From SHAN690 sp040221375 (GTDB lineage: Bacteria > Bacteroidota > Bacteroidia > Flavobacteriales_G > Salibacteraceae): 26,915 bases of DNA. Positions 17,601 to 24,912 of this stretch are shown here, piece after piece. Position 1 is the stretch's first letter. Each line of letters begins with the position of its first letter. A program made the position numbers and the translations under genes. The notes beneath the pieces were generated by a model, which ran no database searches, had not been told where the DNA came from, and was given only the letters and a program-made list of their open reading frames with translations. The DNA lies in NCBI GenBank assembly GCA_040221375.1, contig JAVKEP010000046.1, forward strand, positions 1-26,915. The letters are read 5' to 3'.

Positions 17601-18054
17601 CCAAGGCATGGGCATGGGCGGTGAGAGCAAAGAACTCGCTCGCATGGCAGCTGAACAGTCTGCGATCCGAAAGCAATTACGTGACATGAGCCAGTCACTT
17701 GAGAAAAATGGGCAGGGAGGAAGCGCGAAGGAATTGATGGAGCAAATGGAGCGTTTGATGGAACAGACCGAAGAGGATATTTTGTACAATAAGATCAGCG
17801 CCGAAACAATGCTTCGACAACAGGAGATCCTTTCGAAATTACTGGAGTCAGAGAAGGCGGAGCGCGAACGAGAGTTGGATGAAAAGAGGGAGTCGAAGAG
17901 CGCTGGAAATAATTATCAGGTGCCGACGGAAGTATGGCAAGAGTATGAGAAAAAGAGAGAACAGGAATTGGAATTATATCGAACTGTTCCACCAAATTTG
18001 AAACCTTTTTACCGAAAAGAAGTAAACCGCTACTTTAGTAACTTTCAAGATTGA
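14698..18054 (+). CDS. DUF4175 family membrane protein with long coiled coil
   Basis: This 1118-residue protein matches the Bacteroidota DUF4175 architecture; no function is established. Two N-terminal helices (about 21-46 and 55-77) and a third at about 150-172 anchor it in the inner membrane. A beta-rich region (about 180-485, including FLPPAPFSFQ, NARLSYPSYTGI and VKDDYGLTQL) should lie in the periplasm. From about 490 to 880 the chain is an unbroken Glu/Lys/Gln/Leu coiled coil. A Gln/Met/Gly/Pro-rich low-complexity stretch follows (about 905-980), then more helix and a conserved-looking end (PPNLKPFYRKEVNRYFSNF). Serine-rich open frames on the other strand here are shadows of the Glu/Lys codons. 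It begins a tight run with the RsbW-like ATPase (one base apart), ybeY and mnmG. A structural or scaffolding role in the envelope is only a guess. Confidence 0.82.
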   Translation: MDGLRTLHENIEAYLRRHYLGRLISGVLITMGVVLALGVVFALIEHVYRLPNTPRMVLFIGFHLMGGGLFVLHLLIPGAQYFGFFRGLSEQDAARSIGREIPDIDDRLLNAITLERGDLTRNALVQASLDQRAKKLNLFDFRTAVDLRRSLLWLRLTAVPVLVVFLLVLWNSSVLTDSAHRIVHFNESFLPPAPFSFQLDANELTVIEGKPFDLNVMTVGDATPDQVFVEVEGAQFRMKRMGGGSFSYTFNNVRSDVPFQLRGASVYSDKYTLKVLSQPKVLESNARLSYPSYTGIKDEQAKNRSKLVVPEGTEIAWRIALKDVETPNVKSKGVELITERDGASLLFKDRFLSSQQVRLKITSPSNISDSSIVDVVVVKDAYPAINVGTRVDSSSLAFFFNGRVKDDYGLTQLIFTVENDHEEVLYREDLNLQVGLSEQPFAYSLSADSALLSPGEALVYYFQVWDNDGVNGAKMTTTEKWKYAAPSREDLKAENDRQFEKTKKALSKEEKTLDELQKELERARKDLLEKKDIEWEDKEALKELLEERTRMLEKLEKKSDQQKRQMERSNKFNEYSEKLMQKQEMIQEMFDRLFDEEFKEKYEEYNKLLEEMTKQQMLEKLDEMELDNEKLEKELDRTLELFKQLEFEQNLEERIEDLDRMIEDQEKLQEKTENKEAPKEELSEEQKEVAEDLKDFEEAIEDMEKLNDALEEPNELPEVGDKVDGAQEDMDKAQEELSKSNEKKAGDEQQKAKEKMQEMRESLSSFQQQMAQDQHSENMEHMRQLLENIVDLSKGQERVMEALKPLKGNDPKYVQYSKEQKDLMDDTKVVEDSLLALSKRVPEIDRKINDEIADVKFNMEKALSNLTNQPPNQEERYKAMAAERQQQSMTALNNLALLFDDIIKNMQQQMQSSMQGSGQCNKPGQGSGSKPSSAQMRKMQESLNKQLEKMKEAMEKGENPNGKKPGQNQGMGMGGESKELARMAAEQSAIRKQLRDMSQSLEKNGQGGSAKELMEQMERLMEQTEEDILYNKISAETMLRQQEILSKLLESEKAERERELDEKRESKSAGNNYQVPTEVWQEYEKKREQELELYRTVPPNLKPFYRKEVNRYFSNFQD

Positions 18055-18055
18055 G

Positions 18056-18484
18056 TTGAATACACGCATTGCAATAAAGATTAACGCCACATTGGAGGAC
18101 CTTTCTAAGGTAGAGTCCATCATCGAAGGCTTGCATCAAGAGGGTAAGATTCCGGATGAAGCGTATGGCAATGTACTCGTGGTAGCAACGGAGGCTACGT
18201 TGAATGCAATTAACCACGGTTCTTTGAGTGACGCATCGAAGCAAGTTGATTTTGTTCTGGTAATTGAGGGGAAGAAGATGACCTTGGAGGTCTCTGATAC
18301 AGGCCGAGGATTTGATTATGAAAACTTACCGGACCCTACCGACCCCGCTAATTTGGAGAAAGTCAATGGGCGTGGAATTTATATCATGAAGAACCTCAGT
18401 GATGACCTTGAGTTTCTTAATAAGGGAGCTACCGTAAGGATTACCTTCGAGCTTGAAACGCCTGTTCCAGTAGCAGCGCGATAA
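18056..18484 (+). CDS. RsbW/SpoIIAB-like ATP-binding protein (anti-sigma regulatory factor type)
   Basis: This 142-residue protein is a stand-alone GHKL ATPase domain. The N box is EATLNAINHG (46-55), the G1 box DTGRGFD (81-87) and the G2 box GRGIYIM (105-111), in the compact order of RsbW/SpoIIAB serine kinases that bind sigma factors or phosphorylate STAS antagonists. The start is a TTG at 18056, one base after the DUF4175 stop; no ATG or GTG gives a full domain. No STAS antagonist or PP2C phosphatase gene lies in the window. Bacteroidota lack a sigma-B system, so the target is unknown. The operon position between DUF4175 and ybeY suggests a housekeeping or envelope-linked role. Confidence 0.88.
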   Translation: MNTRIAIKINATLEDLSKVESIIEGLHQEGKIPDEAYGNVLVVATEATLNAINHGSLSDASKQVDFVLVIEGKKMTLEVSDTGRGFDYENLPDPTDPANLEKVNGRGIYIMKNLSDDLEFLNKGATVRITFELETPVPVAAR

Positions 18485-18493
18485 ATACTAACC

Positions 18494-18931
18494 GTGGAAG
18501 CTTACTTAATTTCCGAGAACGATGCATTCGTTCCTACCGCCAATGACGAGCGCGTGATGGAATTGCTCACGGATGTACTCAGCAAGTCGGAGAAGGTGGA
18601 ATTTGGTGAAGTGGCCTTTATTGTCATGACCGATGCTGATCATACCGAACTGAATATCAGGTATTTAGATCATGATTATTCGACAGACATCCTTACGTTC
18701 GACCTTTCTTTTGACGAGTTGATCTCTGCGGACGTCTGCATTAATTGGGAGGTTTGTCTACAGAACGCCGAGCATTTTCAGGTTTCGGATCGGGCTGAGT
18801 TGTATCGATTGTTCGCGCACGGAATGTTGCACTTGGCGGGGTATGATGATTCTACGGAACGGGAGAGAGCGAAAATGCGGCAAAGGGAAGACTATTATTT
18901 ACAGGTAATTCGAGACAAAGGTTTCATGTGA
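18494..18931 (+). CDS. ybeY: Endoribonuclease YbeY, rRNA maturation factor
   Basis: This 145-residue metal-dependent RNase acts in 16S rRNA 3' processing and ribosome quality control. The family motifs are LNIRYLDHDYSTDILTFDLS (about 53-72) and the metal site HGMLHLAGYDD (109-119). In most YbeY proteins the third ligand is His (HxxxHxxxxxH); here residue 119 is Asp, a change I recall in Bacteroidota YbeY. Asp can still bind metal. The start is GTG at 18494, nine bases after the previous stop. The stop overlaps a parS-like palindrome and lies three bases before the mnmG start. Confidence 0.92.
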   Translation: MEAYLISENDAFVPTANDERVMELLTDVLSKSEKVEFGEVAFIVMTDADHTELNIRYLDHDYSTDILTFDLSFDELISADVCINWEVCLQNAEHFQVSDRAELYRLFAHGMLHLAGYDDSTERERAKMRQREDYYLQVIRDKGFM

Positions 18932-18935
18932 AACA
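18920..18935. promoter_or_regulatory. parS-like palindrome, copy 1 (start of mnmG)
   Basis: GGTTTCATGTGAAACA has the canonical parS arms GTTTCA and TGAAAC around a TG centre instead of CG, so it matches TGTTTCACGTGAAACA at 14 of 16 positions. It covers the ybeY stop and the first base of the mnmG ATG. The 18 bases at 18921-18938 (GTTTCATGTGAAACATGG) recur in inverted orientation at 20803-20820, at the other end of mnmG. ParB binding is an inference. Confidence 0.6.
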
Positions 18936-20824
18936 TGGAGAGTAGAAGCTATGATATCATCGTTGTAGGAGGTGGACACGCCGGTTGTGAGGCGGCTGCT
19001 GCGGCTGCAAATTTGGGTTCTAAAACCCTGTTGATTACGATGGATATGACCAAGTTTGCCCAGATGTCTTGCAACCCCGCCATGGGAGGAGTTGCCAAGG
19101 GACAAATCGTACGCGAGATCGATGCACTGGGAGGATATTCCGGATTGGTGAGCGACTATAGTGCCGTTCAGTTTCGAATGCTGAATCGATCCAAAGGCCC
19201 TGCGATGTGGAGTCCTCGTACCCAGAATGACCGCACCTTATTTACCTTGAAGTGGAGGGAGTTGCTCGAGGAAACGGATGGCCTTTCCTTTTGGCAGGAT
19301 TCCGTTACCGAGCTCATCATGGACAATGGGCAACTTGCTGGCGTTCGCACTTCCCTTGGAATGGGGTTTAAGGCCAAGTGCGTGGTATTAACAAGCGGTA
19401 CCTTTATGAATGGACTCATCCATGTAGGCTCGAAGATGCTCGGAGGAGGACGAATGGGTGAAAAGGCATCAAAAGGAATTACGGAGCAATTGATCGGCCT
19501 TGGATTCAAGAGTGGAAGGATGAAGACAGGCACTCCGCCTAGGATGGACGGTCGCAGTTTGGACTATTCAAAAATGGAGGTGCAAGAAGGGGATAAAGAC
19601 CCATTTAAGTTCTCTTTTTTGGGGCCTGTTCGACTGCGAGACCAACTCAATTGCCACATTACGTACACCGACAAGCGGGTGCATGAAGTCATAGCAGAAA
19701 GCATCGATCAGTCGCCAATGTACAATGGCCAGATTGATTCGATAGGCCCGAGGTATTGCCCGTCCATAGAAGATAAGATCCACCGATTTGCGGATAAGCC
19801 AAGGCACCAAGTATTTGTAGAGCCCGAAGGTTGGAATACGCATGAGGTATACGTCAACGGATTCAGCACCTCCTTGCCTTTCGAAGTGCAAGAGCGCGCC
19901 GTAAGAATGATCTCAGGATTCGAGAACGCGGTGATGTTCCGTCCAGGATACGCCATAGAGTACGATTATTTTCCGCCGACGCAACTCAAGTTATCTCTGG
20001 AAACCAAACCCGTAGAGGGACTCTTTTTTGCGGGGCAAATCAACGGGACCACGGGGTATGAGGAAGCTGCCGCCCAAGGACTGATGGCTGGGATCAATGC
20101 CAGTAGAAAATGCCAAGAGAAGGAAGCTGTAGTCTTGGGTCGGAAAGACGCTTACATAGGTGTGCTTATAGATGACCTCATCACAAAGGGTACCGATGAG
20201 CCGTATCGCATGTTTACCTCTCGCGCTGAGTATCGCATCACCTTGCGACAAGATAGCGCGGCAGAGCGGCTCACGCCTATAGGGCATAGCATCGGTTTGG
20301 CCAGTGATGAACGGATGCGAGGCCTTGAGAATTTTTTAAAGCAACGCGCCACGGTGGTTAAGGCACTTTCTAAATATGCGGTAAAGCCCGACGAAGTGAA
20401 TCCGTATCTTGAAGCAGTGGGTTCAAAAAAAATTGACCAACAGGTGAAGATAGCATCGGTGCTGACACGTCCTAATGTTGATGCAGAACGATTGATCGCT
20501 GTGTCGGAAGAGTACCAATCTAACATGGAGAATAAAACCATTTTCAAAGAGGTGTTGGAGTCGGCAGAGATACTTCTTAAATACGATGGATACCTCAGAA
20601 GGGAAAATGAATTGGCGGAAAAAATGTCTAACATGGACCGCATGAAGATCCCTGAGGGCTTTGATTACCGTAACCAAAATTCGATGTCGTTCGAATCTAG
20701 GGATAAATTGGCCAGCGTACGGCCTAGTAACCTCGGGCAGGCGAGCAGGGTGCCTGGTGTGAAGCCCGCAGACATTTCGGTCCTCATGGTGGCCATTGAA
20801 CGCCATGTTTCACATGAAACATGA
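18935..20824 (+). CDS. mnmG: tRNA uridine-5-carboxymethylaminomethyl modification enzyme MnmG (GidA)
   Basis: This 629-residue FAD enzyme works with MnmE to install the carboxymethylaminomethyl group at wobble U34 of certain tRNAs. The N-terminal dinucleotide site is GGGHAGCEAA (12-21). Two conserved cysteines are present: Cys46 in SCNPAMGG and Cys275 in RYCPSIEDK. Other family blocks are MKTGTPPRMDGRS, PGYAIEYDYFPPTQL, GQINGTTGYEEAAAQG and TSRAEYRITLRQDSA, followed by the helical C-terminal MnmE- and tRNA-binding region. Length is normal. The ATG at 18935 gives the family N-terminus. The last residues (RHVSHET) are encoded by a parS-like palindrome. It ends the DUF4175-RsbW-ybeY-mnmG run, a gene order I recall from Flavobacteriia. 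Confidence 0.97.
   Translation: MESRSYDIIVVGGGHAGCEAAAAAANLGSKTLLITMDMTKFAQMSCNPAMGGVAKGQIVREIDALGGYSGLVSDYSAVQFRMLNRSKGPAMWSPRTQNDRTLFTLKWRELLEETDGLSFWQDSVTELIMDNGQLAGVRTSLGMGFKAKCVVLTSGTFMNGLIHVGSKMLGGGRMGEKASKGITEQLIGLGFKSGRMKTGTPPRMDGRSLDYSKMEVQEGDKDPFKFSFLGPVRLRDQLNCHITYTDKRVHEVIAESIDQSPMYNGQIDSIGPRYCPSIEDKIHRFADKPRHQVFVEPEGWNTHEVYVNGFSTSLPFEVQERAVRMISGFENAVMFRPGYAIEYDYFPPTQLKLSLETKPVEGLFFAGQINGTTGYEEAAAQGLMAGINASRKCQEKEAVVLGRKDAYIGVLIDDLITKGTDEPYRMFTSRAEYRITLRQDSAAERLTPIGHSIGLASDERMRGLENFLKQRATVVKALSKYAVKPDEVNPYLEAVGSKKIDQQVKIASVLTRPNVDAERLIAVSEEYQSNMENKTIFKEVLESAEILLKYDGYLRRENELAEKMSNMDRMKIPEGFDYRNQNSMSFESRDKLASVRPSNLGQASRVPGVKPADISVLMVAIERHVSHET
20804..20823. promoter_or_regulatory. 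parS-like palindrome, copy 2 (end of mnmG)
   Basis: CATGTTTCACATGAAACATG has nine-base perfect arms around a CA centre. The inner TGTTTCACATGAAACA (20806-20821) matches canonical parS TGTTTCACGTGAAACA at 15 of 16 positions, differing only in the centre. It covers the last mnmG codons and most of the stop. It is the inverted copy of the site at 18920. A ParB site is likely; a different palindrome-binding regulator is possible. Confidence 0.65.
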
Positions 20825-20834
20825 TTCTTAGCCA

Positions 20835-20842
20835 TAGATTTG
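20835..20842 (+). promoter_or_regulatory. Candidate -7 box (TAGATTTG) for porZ
   Basis: TAGATTTG is an exact TAnnTTTG match in the 77-base gap between mnmG and porZ, 59 bases before the first ATG at 20902. The expected -33 region falls inside the parS-like palindrome, so ParB binding could affect this promoter. No clean TTG is seen. Confidence 0.35.
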
Positions 20843-20901
20843 TCCACGGTGCCAAATGGACCTGTGGGTTGAAATAGTGGAGATGACTCATCAAACAGCA
20901 A

Positions 20902-23256
20902 ATGACAAGTAAAGCCCTGAAAATCAAGCAATTGATGGTTGAGAACAATAATTTTTCGCTCTTACGTTTCTCCAAGGTGAATTACGTACTGCTTTTTATC
21001 TGCGCGGCGGCTTCGTTTAGCCTCAACGCTCAAGTCGCTGTCGGCGATTGGAGATCACACCTACCGATGTCGAGGTTTGATTGGGTCGGCGAATTGGACG
21101 GCAAGATTTACGGCGCTAATTCGTTTGGCGTCATCGCATACGATACCGAAGATGGATCCATCCAAGACCTCACCAAGATCAATGTTCTCGCTCAAACAGG
21201 TATATCTTATTTCTCTTGTTCCTATGACGACGGTCGCTGTGTTGTAGGCTATGAGAATGGCAATCTCGACATCATCGATGATCACGGAGCGGTTACCAAT
21301 CAACCCGCCATTGTTTCTAGCAACATAATTGGCGACAAGGCAATCGAAGACATTGAGTATTACAAGGGAAGCGCCTATTTAGCCACAGGAATTGGAATGT
21401 TGGAGCTGGACCTGGAGACCTATAATGTCAATGAATACAGCCAACTGACGTACCAAGATGAAAACCTTCAAATCAAGGTGGTTAAAATCCATCGGGATAC
21501 GCTTTTTATGGTGACCCAAATCCACGTTTTTGCGGTTCCAATGTCCACCCTATTCATAGGACCACAATTGACGCGCATCCTCTCGTCCGGTGAATCTGAG
21601 CGCTTCACCGAACTCTTTAACGTAGACCAGCATTTATATGCAGTTTACAGCTCCCCAGGGTTTAGAGAAGACACGCTGTACGCATTCCAAGGAACGAATC
21701 TCTTCCCAATCGACCCGCTCGCGAATGCTGAAATCCGAAGCGTGGACCAGAAGGGGGATCAATTGCTTATTGCATCCGGCGATGAAGTGGGATTGTATTC
21801 CAAGGACTTTGTCAAAATCAACACGATCTTTAATTACGGGTCTGAAGGGATCGACGCCAATATGGCCAGGTTCCGGCACGAAAGCAACGAAGTGAACATT
21901 GCCGATGGCGTACACGGCGTAGTGGTCGCAAGCTTCGAGAATCAATTCAGTGCAACGCGTGTGAATATTTCTTCGCCCCGCACCGGTTTTATCGGAGAAC
22001 TGGAAGAATCCGCCAAAGTCATCTATGCGATGCCAGGAGGAAACGACTTTACGTTTAACCAACCTTATCTGTTTAAATTTCAAGAGGAAACCTGGACATC
22101 CAAGCTCCTCTTGCTCGACACGAACCGCGGAGTCAGAAATACAGCATCCATAGTGGAACTTGGAGATAAGATCTACGTTGGCTTTGACGGAAGTGGGCTC
22201 ATGATTCTGGACAAAGAGCTGAATGCTCTGCAACATTTCGACGAGCAAAACGCGAAAATTGAGGACGACATTGACGGTTACTATGGCATCCGGGGAATGG
22301 CATTGGACGATGATGGAAATCTCTGGATGCTCAATAACCGAGCGGCATCAACGCTCAGCATTTTGGACCCGGAAGGAAACTGGACCTTGATTTCGTTGGA
22401 GGGGTATCCCAAACCCATTGCCGACAATTTTATGCGCCATTCATCAGGCATTTTTGCATTCTCTATGAAGGAGCAGGGCATCGTGCTGTATGATCCAGCT
22501 GGAACGCCCACAGAAACATCGGATGACCGCTTCATTACGATCAATTCTTCGCCCACCAAAGGAAACCTACCCAATAATACCGTCAATTGCATCGAGGAAG
22601 ACAAAGACGGCGAACTATGGATCGGCACTGACGAAGGCATAGGGGTAATCTACAATGTCGAGTCCATGTTCGAACCCAATGCCGATGACGTTCAGCGAAT
22701 CATCGTCAACCAGGATGGATACAACGGATACCTATTTGAATCGGACGCGGTCATATCCATCGCAATGGATGGGGCCAATCGGAAGTGGGTTGCTCCAAGA
22801 GGAGCAGGCCTTTTCCTCATTTCTCAGGACGGACAACAACAATTGACACATTTTACCGAAGAGGATAGCCCGCTTCTCAACGACAACATCTTGGACCTTG
22901 TACTTCATCCAGCAACGGGCGAACTGTTCATCGCAGGTGAAAGCGGACTGCAATCCTACCGCACCGACGCATCCGAACCCGATGAATCATCCAACGCCAT
23001 CCGAGTATTTCCCAATCCGGTCAAACCGGGCTATGGCGGATTGATCACCTTCAGCGGTTTGTCCAACGATAGCTATGTACGCGTAACGGATGTCTCGGGC
23101 AATTTGATTTTCGAAACCACCAGCAAAGGAGGCACAGCCACATGGAATGGGTTGGATCGAAGTGGTAGGAAGGTGACGAGTGGAATCTACCTGATCCAAG
23201 CGGCACGAAGGAGCGGACTCGGTGGCTCAATTGCAAAATTGATGTTCCTCAACTGA
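20902..23256 (+). CDS. porZ: PorZ-like T9SS protein with beta-propellers and C-terminal sorting domain
   Basis: This 784-residue secreted protein resembles PorZ, the T9SS attachment-complex component that in Porphyromonas gingivalis supports anionic LPS delivery to cargo. A signal peptide ends near residue 44 (VNYVLLFICAAASFSLNAQ). The mature start VGDWRSHLPMSRFDWVGEL is PorZ-like. Repeated blades of two-component-regulator propeller type fill about 50-680 (GANSFGVIAYD, AYLATGIGMLELDL, DGELWIGTDEGIGVIYN, GELFIAGESGLQSY). A C-terminal FlgD-like/T9SS sorting domain begins RVFPNP at 701-706. ATG at 20935 is an equally good start that would shorten the N-terminus by 11 residues. recO follows after five bases; porZ next to recO is, as I recall, a common flavobacterial order. 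Name given by pattern, not by search. Confidence 0.8.
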   Translation: MTSKALKIKQLMVENNNFSLLRFSKVNYVLLFICAAASFSLNAQVAVGDWRSHLPMSRFDWVGELDGKIYGANSFGVIAYDTEDGSIQDLTKINVLAQTGISYFSCSYDDGRCVVGYENGNLDIIDDHGAVTNQPAIVSSNIIGDKAIEDIEYYKGSAYLATGIGMLELDLETYNVNEYSQLTYQDENLQIKVVKIHRDTLFMVTQIHVFAVPMSTLFIGPQLTRILSSGESERFTELFNVDQHLYAVYSSPGFREDTLYAFQGTNLFPIDPLANAEIRSVDQKGDQLLIASGDEVGLYSKDFVKINTIFNYGSEGIDANMARFRHESNEVNIADGVHGVVVASFENQFSATRVNISSPRTGFIGELEESAKVIYAMPGGNDFTFNQPYLFKFQEETWTSKLLLLDTNRGVRNTASIVELGDKIYVGFDGSGLMILDKELNALQHFDEQNAKIEDDIDGYYGIRGMALDDDGNLWMLNNRAASTLSILDPEGNWTLISLEGYPKPIADNFMRHSSGIFAFSMKEQGIVLYDPAGTPTETSDDRFITINSSPTKGNLPNNTVNCIEEDKDGELWIGTDEGIGVIYNVESMFEPNADDVQRIIVNQDGYNGYLFESDAVISIAMDGANRKWVAPRGAGLFLISQDGQQQLTHFTEEDSPLLNDNILDLVLHPATGELFIAGESGLQSYRTDASEPDESSNAIRVFPNPVKPGYGGLITFSGLSNDSYVRVTDVSGNLIFETTSKGGTATWNGLDRSGRKVTSGIYLIQAARRSGLGGSIAKLMFLN

Positions 23257-23261
23257 CCACC

Positions 23262-23879
23262 ATGATCAGCGATTGCGGCATCATTGTACGTTCGATTCCT
23301 TATTCAGACAGCGCGCGCATCTTAGGATGTTTCACAGAAAACCACGGCTTGGTTACCCTCTTCGCGCGAATTGCTAAAAAACGTGCAGTGGGACATGTTC
23401 AAAACGGAGCATTCATCCATTTTACTGCGAAAACGAAAGCAGGATCAGAAATGATGTCACTGATCGACTCCCGCTGGAACCCGCGCATTCCCACAGATCA
23501 CCTACAGGGTGAAGAAGCAGCTCTTTGGTTGTTCATGGTCGAATTGCTCCAAAAATCACTGCGAGAAAAATTAATTCTACCCCAGCTCTACCACCGGGTT
23601 TCGAGCTACTACGGATACCTTTCTCAACGTGAAATTTCCCTGGACCCGCTTGTGCCGTTGGTCATGATATCACAGGAACTGGGGTTGAGTGATGTTGCCA
23701 TGGTATTTAAACTCTCAGATCGGGAGGTTTGCGAAGCGCTTCAGATGCTAGGGGTCGGAAGAAACCTCGATGCATCGGACAAGATTGGTCAATCCAAGGA
23801 GGCATTTAACATTGAACTTCAACGGTTTCAGCAGCATTTTGGCGTCGACCACCTAGGGTCGCTTGAGTTGATCGACTAG
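23262..23879 (+). CDS. recO: DNA repair protein RecO (short, divergent)
   Basis: RecO helps load RecA in the RecFOR recombinational repair pathway. The 205-residue product has the N-terminal OB-fold pattern (GIIVRSIPYSDSARILGCFTENHGLVTLFAR, about 6-37) and a helical second half with the family-like ALWLFMVELLQKSLRE (about 87-102). It is some 30-40 residues shorter than common RecO proteins, and the usual FDLxxGxF-type segment after the helical core, as well as zinc-binding cysteines, cannot be seen. The reading frame has no sign of a frameshift, so this looks like natural shortening. The start lies five bases after the porZ stop, suggesting co-transcription. Confidence 0.75.
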   Translation: MISDCGIIVRSIPYSDSARILGCFTENHGLVTLFARIAKKRAVGHVQNGAFIHFTAKTKAGSEMMSLIDSRWNPRIPTDHLQGEEAALWLFMVELLQKSLREKLILPQLYHRVSSYYGYLSQREISLDPLVPLVMISQELGLSDVAMVFKLSDREVCEALQMLGVGRNLDASDKIGQSKEAFNIELQRFQQHFGVDHLGSLELID

Positions 23880-23902
23880 CCAATCACCTATCTTAGTGGA
23901 TT

Positions 23903-24778
23903 GTGTTGACCCGTCGTGTTTTACATATCGTACTCTTTTTAATGAGCGCCCAAATGCTTTGGTCCCAGAACTCTGATGAAGGACTAAAAGACCATTTTGG
24001 TAAACGCACGAAACCGAAGGAGAAAGAGGAGATGAGCAGCGCTTTTGGCAAGCGAAGCAAAAAGGTCAAAGAGCGAAAACCCAGCCCAAGCGCCTTCGGA
24101 AAAAAGGATAAAAAGCCGAAGGAACGGGAGCAATTAAGCAGTGCTTTTGCACAAAAGCGGGTAAAAAGCAAGGACCGTCAGGAGCTCGGAAGTGCCTTTT
24201 CTAAGCAGGAAAAAAGGAAAAAGGACAAGACAGCTTTATTGCCCGATTTTTATTCAAAGGCCGTGAAAAAGCTAGACGAGAGAAACCAGCTCCCATCCTT
24301 TTTCGCGAAGGCAATTAAGAAGGAAAGAGAACGAACCGAGCAGCCAGATTTCTTTGGTCGAAAGCGGAAAAAAGAGAGCCATGCCAGCCAAGCTGATCAC
24401 TTTGGAGCCAAGGAAACTAAATCAAAACACGATGAACCGAAAGACCATTTTGGTTTTAAGGTTTCCAAAGAGAAGAAACGAGAGGCGCAAAAAGATCATT
24501 TTGCGAGCAAGGGGAAGAACAAGGAACGTTCAGAAGATGAAGTAGAGAGTTCCTTCGAGAAGAAGCGATTCTTGAAGAAGAACTTCATCGGAGAGCGATT
24601 CAAACTGTTTTCACGCGACCCAAACAGCAAGAAGAAAAAGGCAGTTAAGAAGGAAAAGCGCAAACGGAGAGATCATTTTGGCCGAGACGCAAGAAAGCAG
24701 AACCGGGCTCAAAACCCGAAAGGGCAGATGGATTTGTTCGACGGAAGCGTGTTGCCAAAGATGAAAGACATGCGATGA
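23903..24778 (+). CDS. Secreted lysine/arginine-rich protein of about fourteen Phe-centred repeats, unknown function
   Basis: I do not recognise this 291-residue protein. A signal peptide (VLHIVLFLMSAQMLWSQ) leads to a mature chain made almost wholly of Lys, Arg, Glu, Ser and Phe. About fourteen units with a period near 17 residues follow a pattern of (D/S)(H/A/F)F(G/A), then one to three basic residues, then a K/R/E-rich linker: KDHFGKRTKPKEKEE, SSAFGKRSKKVKERK, PSAFGKKDKKPKERE, PDFFGRKRKKES, ADHFGAKETKSK, KDHFGFKVSKEKK, RDHFGRDARKQN and others. No enzyme domain or second membrane segment is visible. The start is GTG at 23903 (TTG at 23906 possible). It follows recO by 23 bases. A -7-like TATCTTAG at 23889-23896 would give a leaderless transcript. 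The Phe-plus-basic units resemble the tail of the PorG-like protein at 10029. Binding to an anionic polymer is a guess. Confidence 0.8.
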   Translation: MLTRRVLHIVLFLMSAQMLWSQNSDEGLKDHFGKRTKPKEKEEMSSAFGKRSKKVKERKPSPSAFGKKDKKPKEREQLSSAFAQKRVKSKDRQELGSAFSKQEKRKKDKTALLPDFYSKAVKKLDERNQLPSFFAKAIKKERERTEQPDFFGRKRKKESHASQADHFGAKETKSKHDEPKDHFGFKVSKEKKREAQKDHFASKGKNKERSEDEVESSFEKKRFLKKNFIGERFKLFSRDPNSKKKKAVKKEKRKRRDHFGRDARKQNRAQNPKGQMDLFDGSVLPKMKDMR

Positions 24779-24802
24779 TTCGCCGTTTTAAGCGATTGTT
24801 TC

Positions 24803-24860
24803 AAAACCCCATTCACTTTGTGAACGGGGCTGTCGTCGCTGTGCTCCTTCTCTTGGGCTC
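24803..24860. repeat. Diverged duplicate of tRNA-Asn 3' end and terminator (upstream copy)
   Basis: These 58 bases match 24916-24973 at 55 positions, in direct orientation with an offset of 113 bases. They carry a hairpin (24807-24829, CCCCATTCAC, TTT, GTGAACGGGG) equivalent to the tRNA-Asn terminator, then bases equivalent to the last 17 positions of the tRNA. The match stops at CTTGGGCTC, so the remaining tRNA is missing. Read on the minus strand the terminator copy has only four T residues. Confidence 0.8.
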
Positions 24861-24912
24861 CCCGCCTGTGTCGGGGTAAACTTCTCACCCAAGTATTCAT
24901 TGCCTTTGGCAA

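Noticed and set aside
23325..23345. Third parS-like sequence (TGTTTCACAGAAAACC) in recO
   Set aside because: The right arm is broken (AGAAAACC instead of TGAAACA), so it is not a credible palindrome.
23903..24778. CRISPR-like or DNA-level tandem array in the repeat-protein gene
   Set aside because: The periodicity is at protein level; DNA units vary in length and sequence and there are no spacers, so it is coding repeat, not CRISPR.
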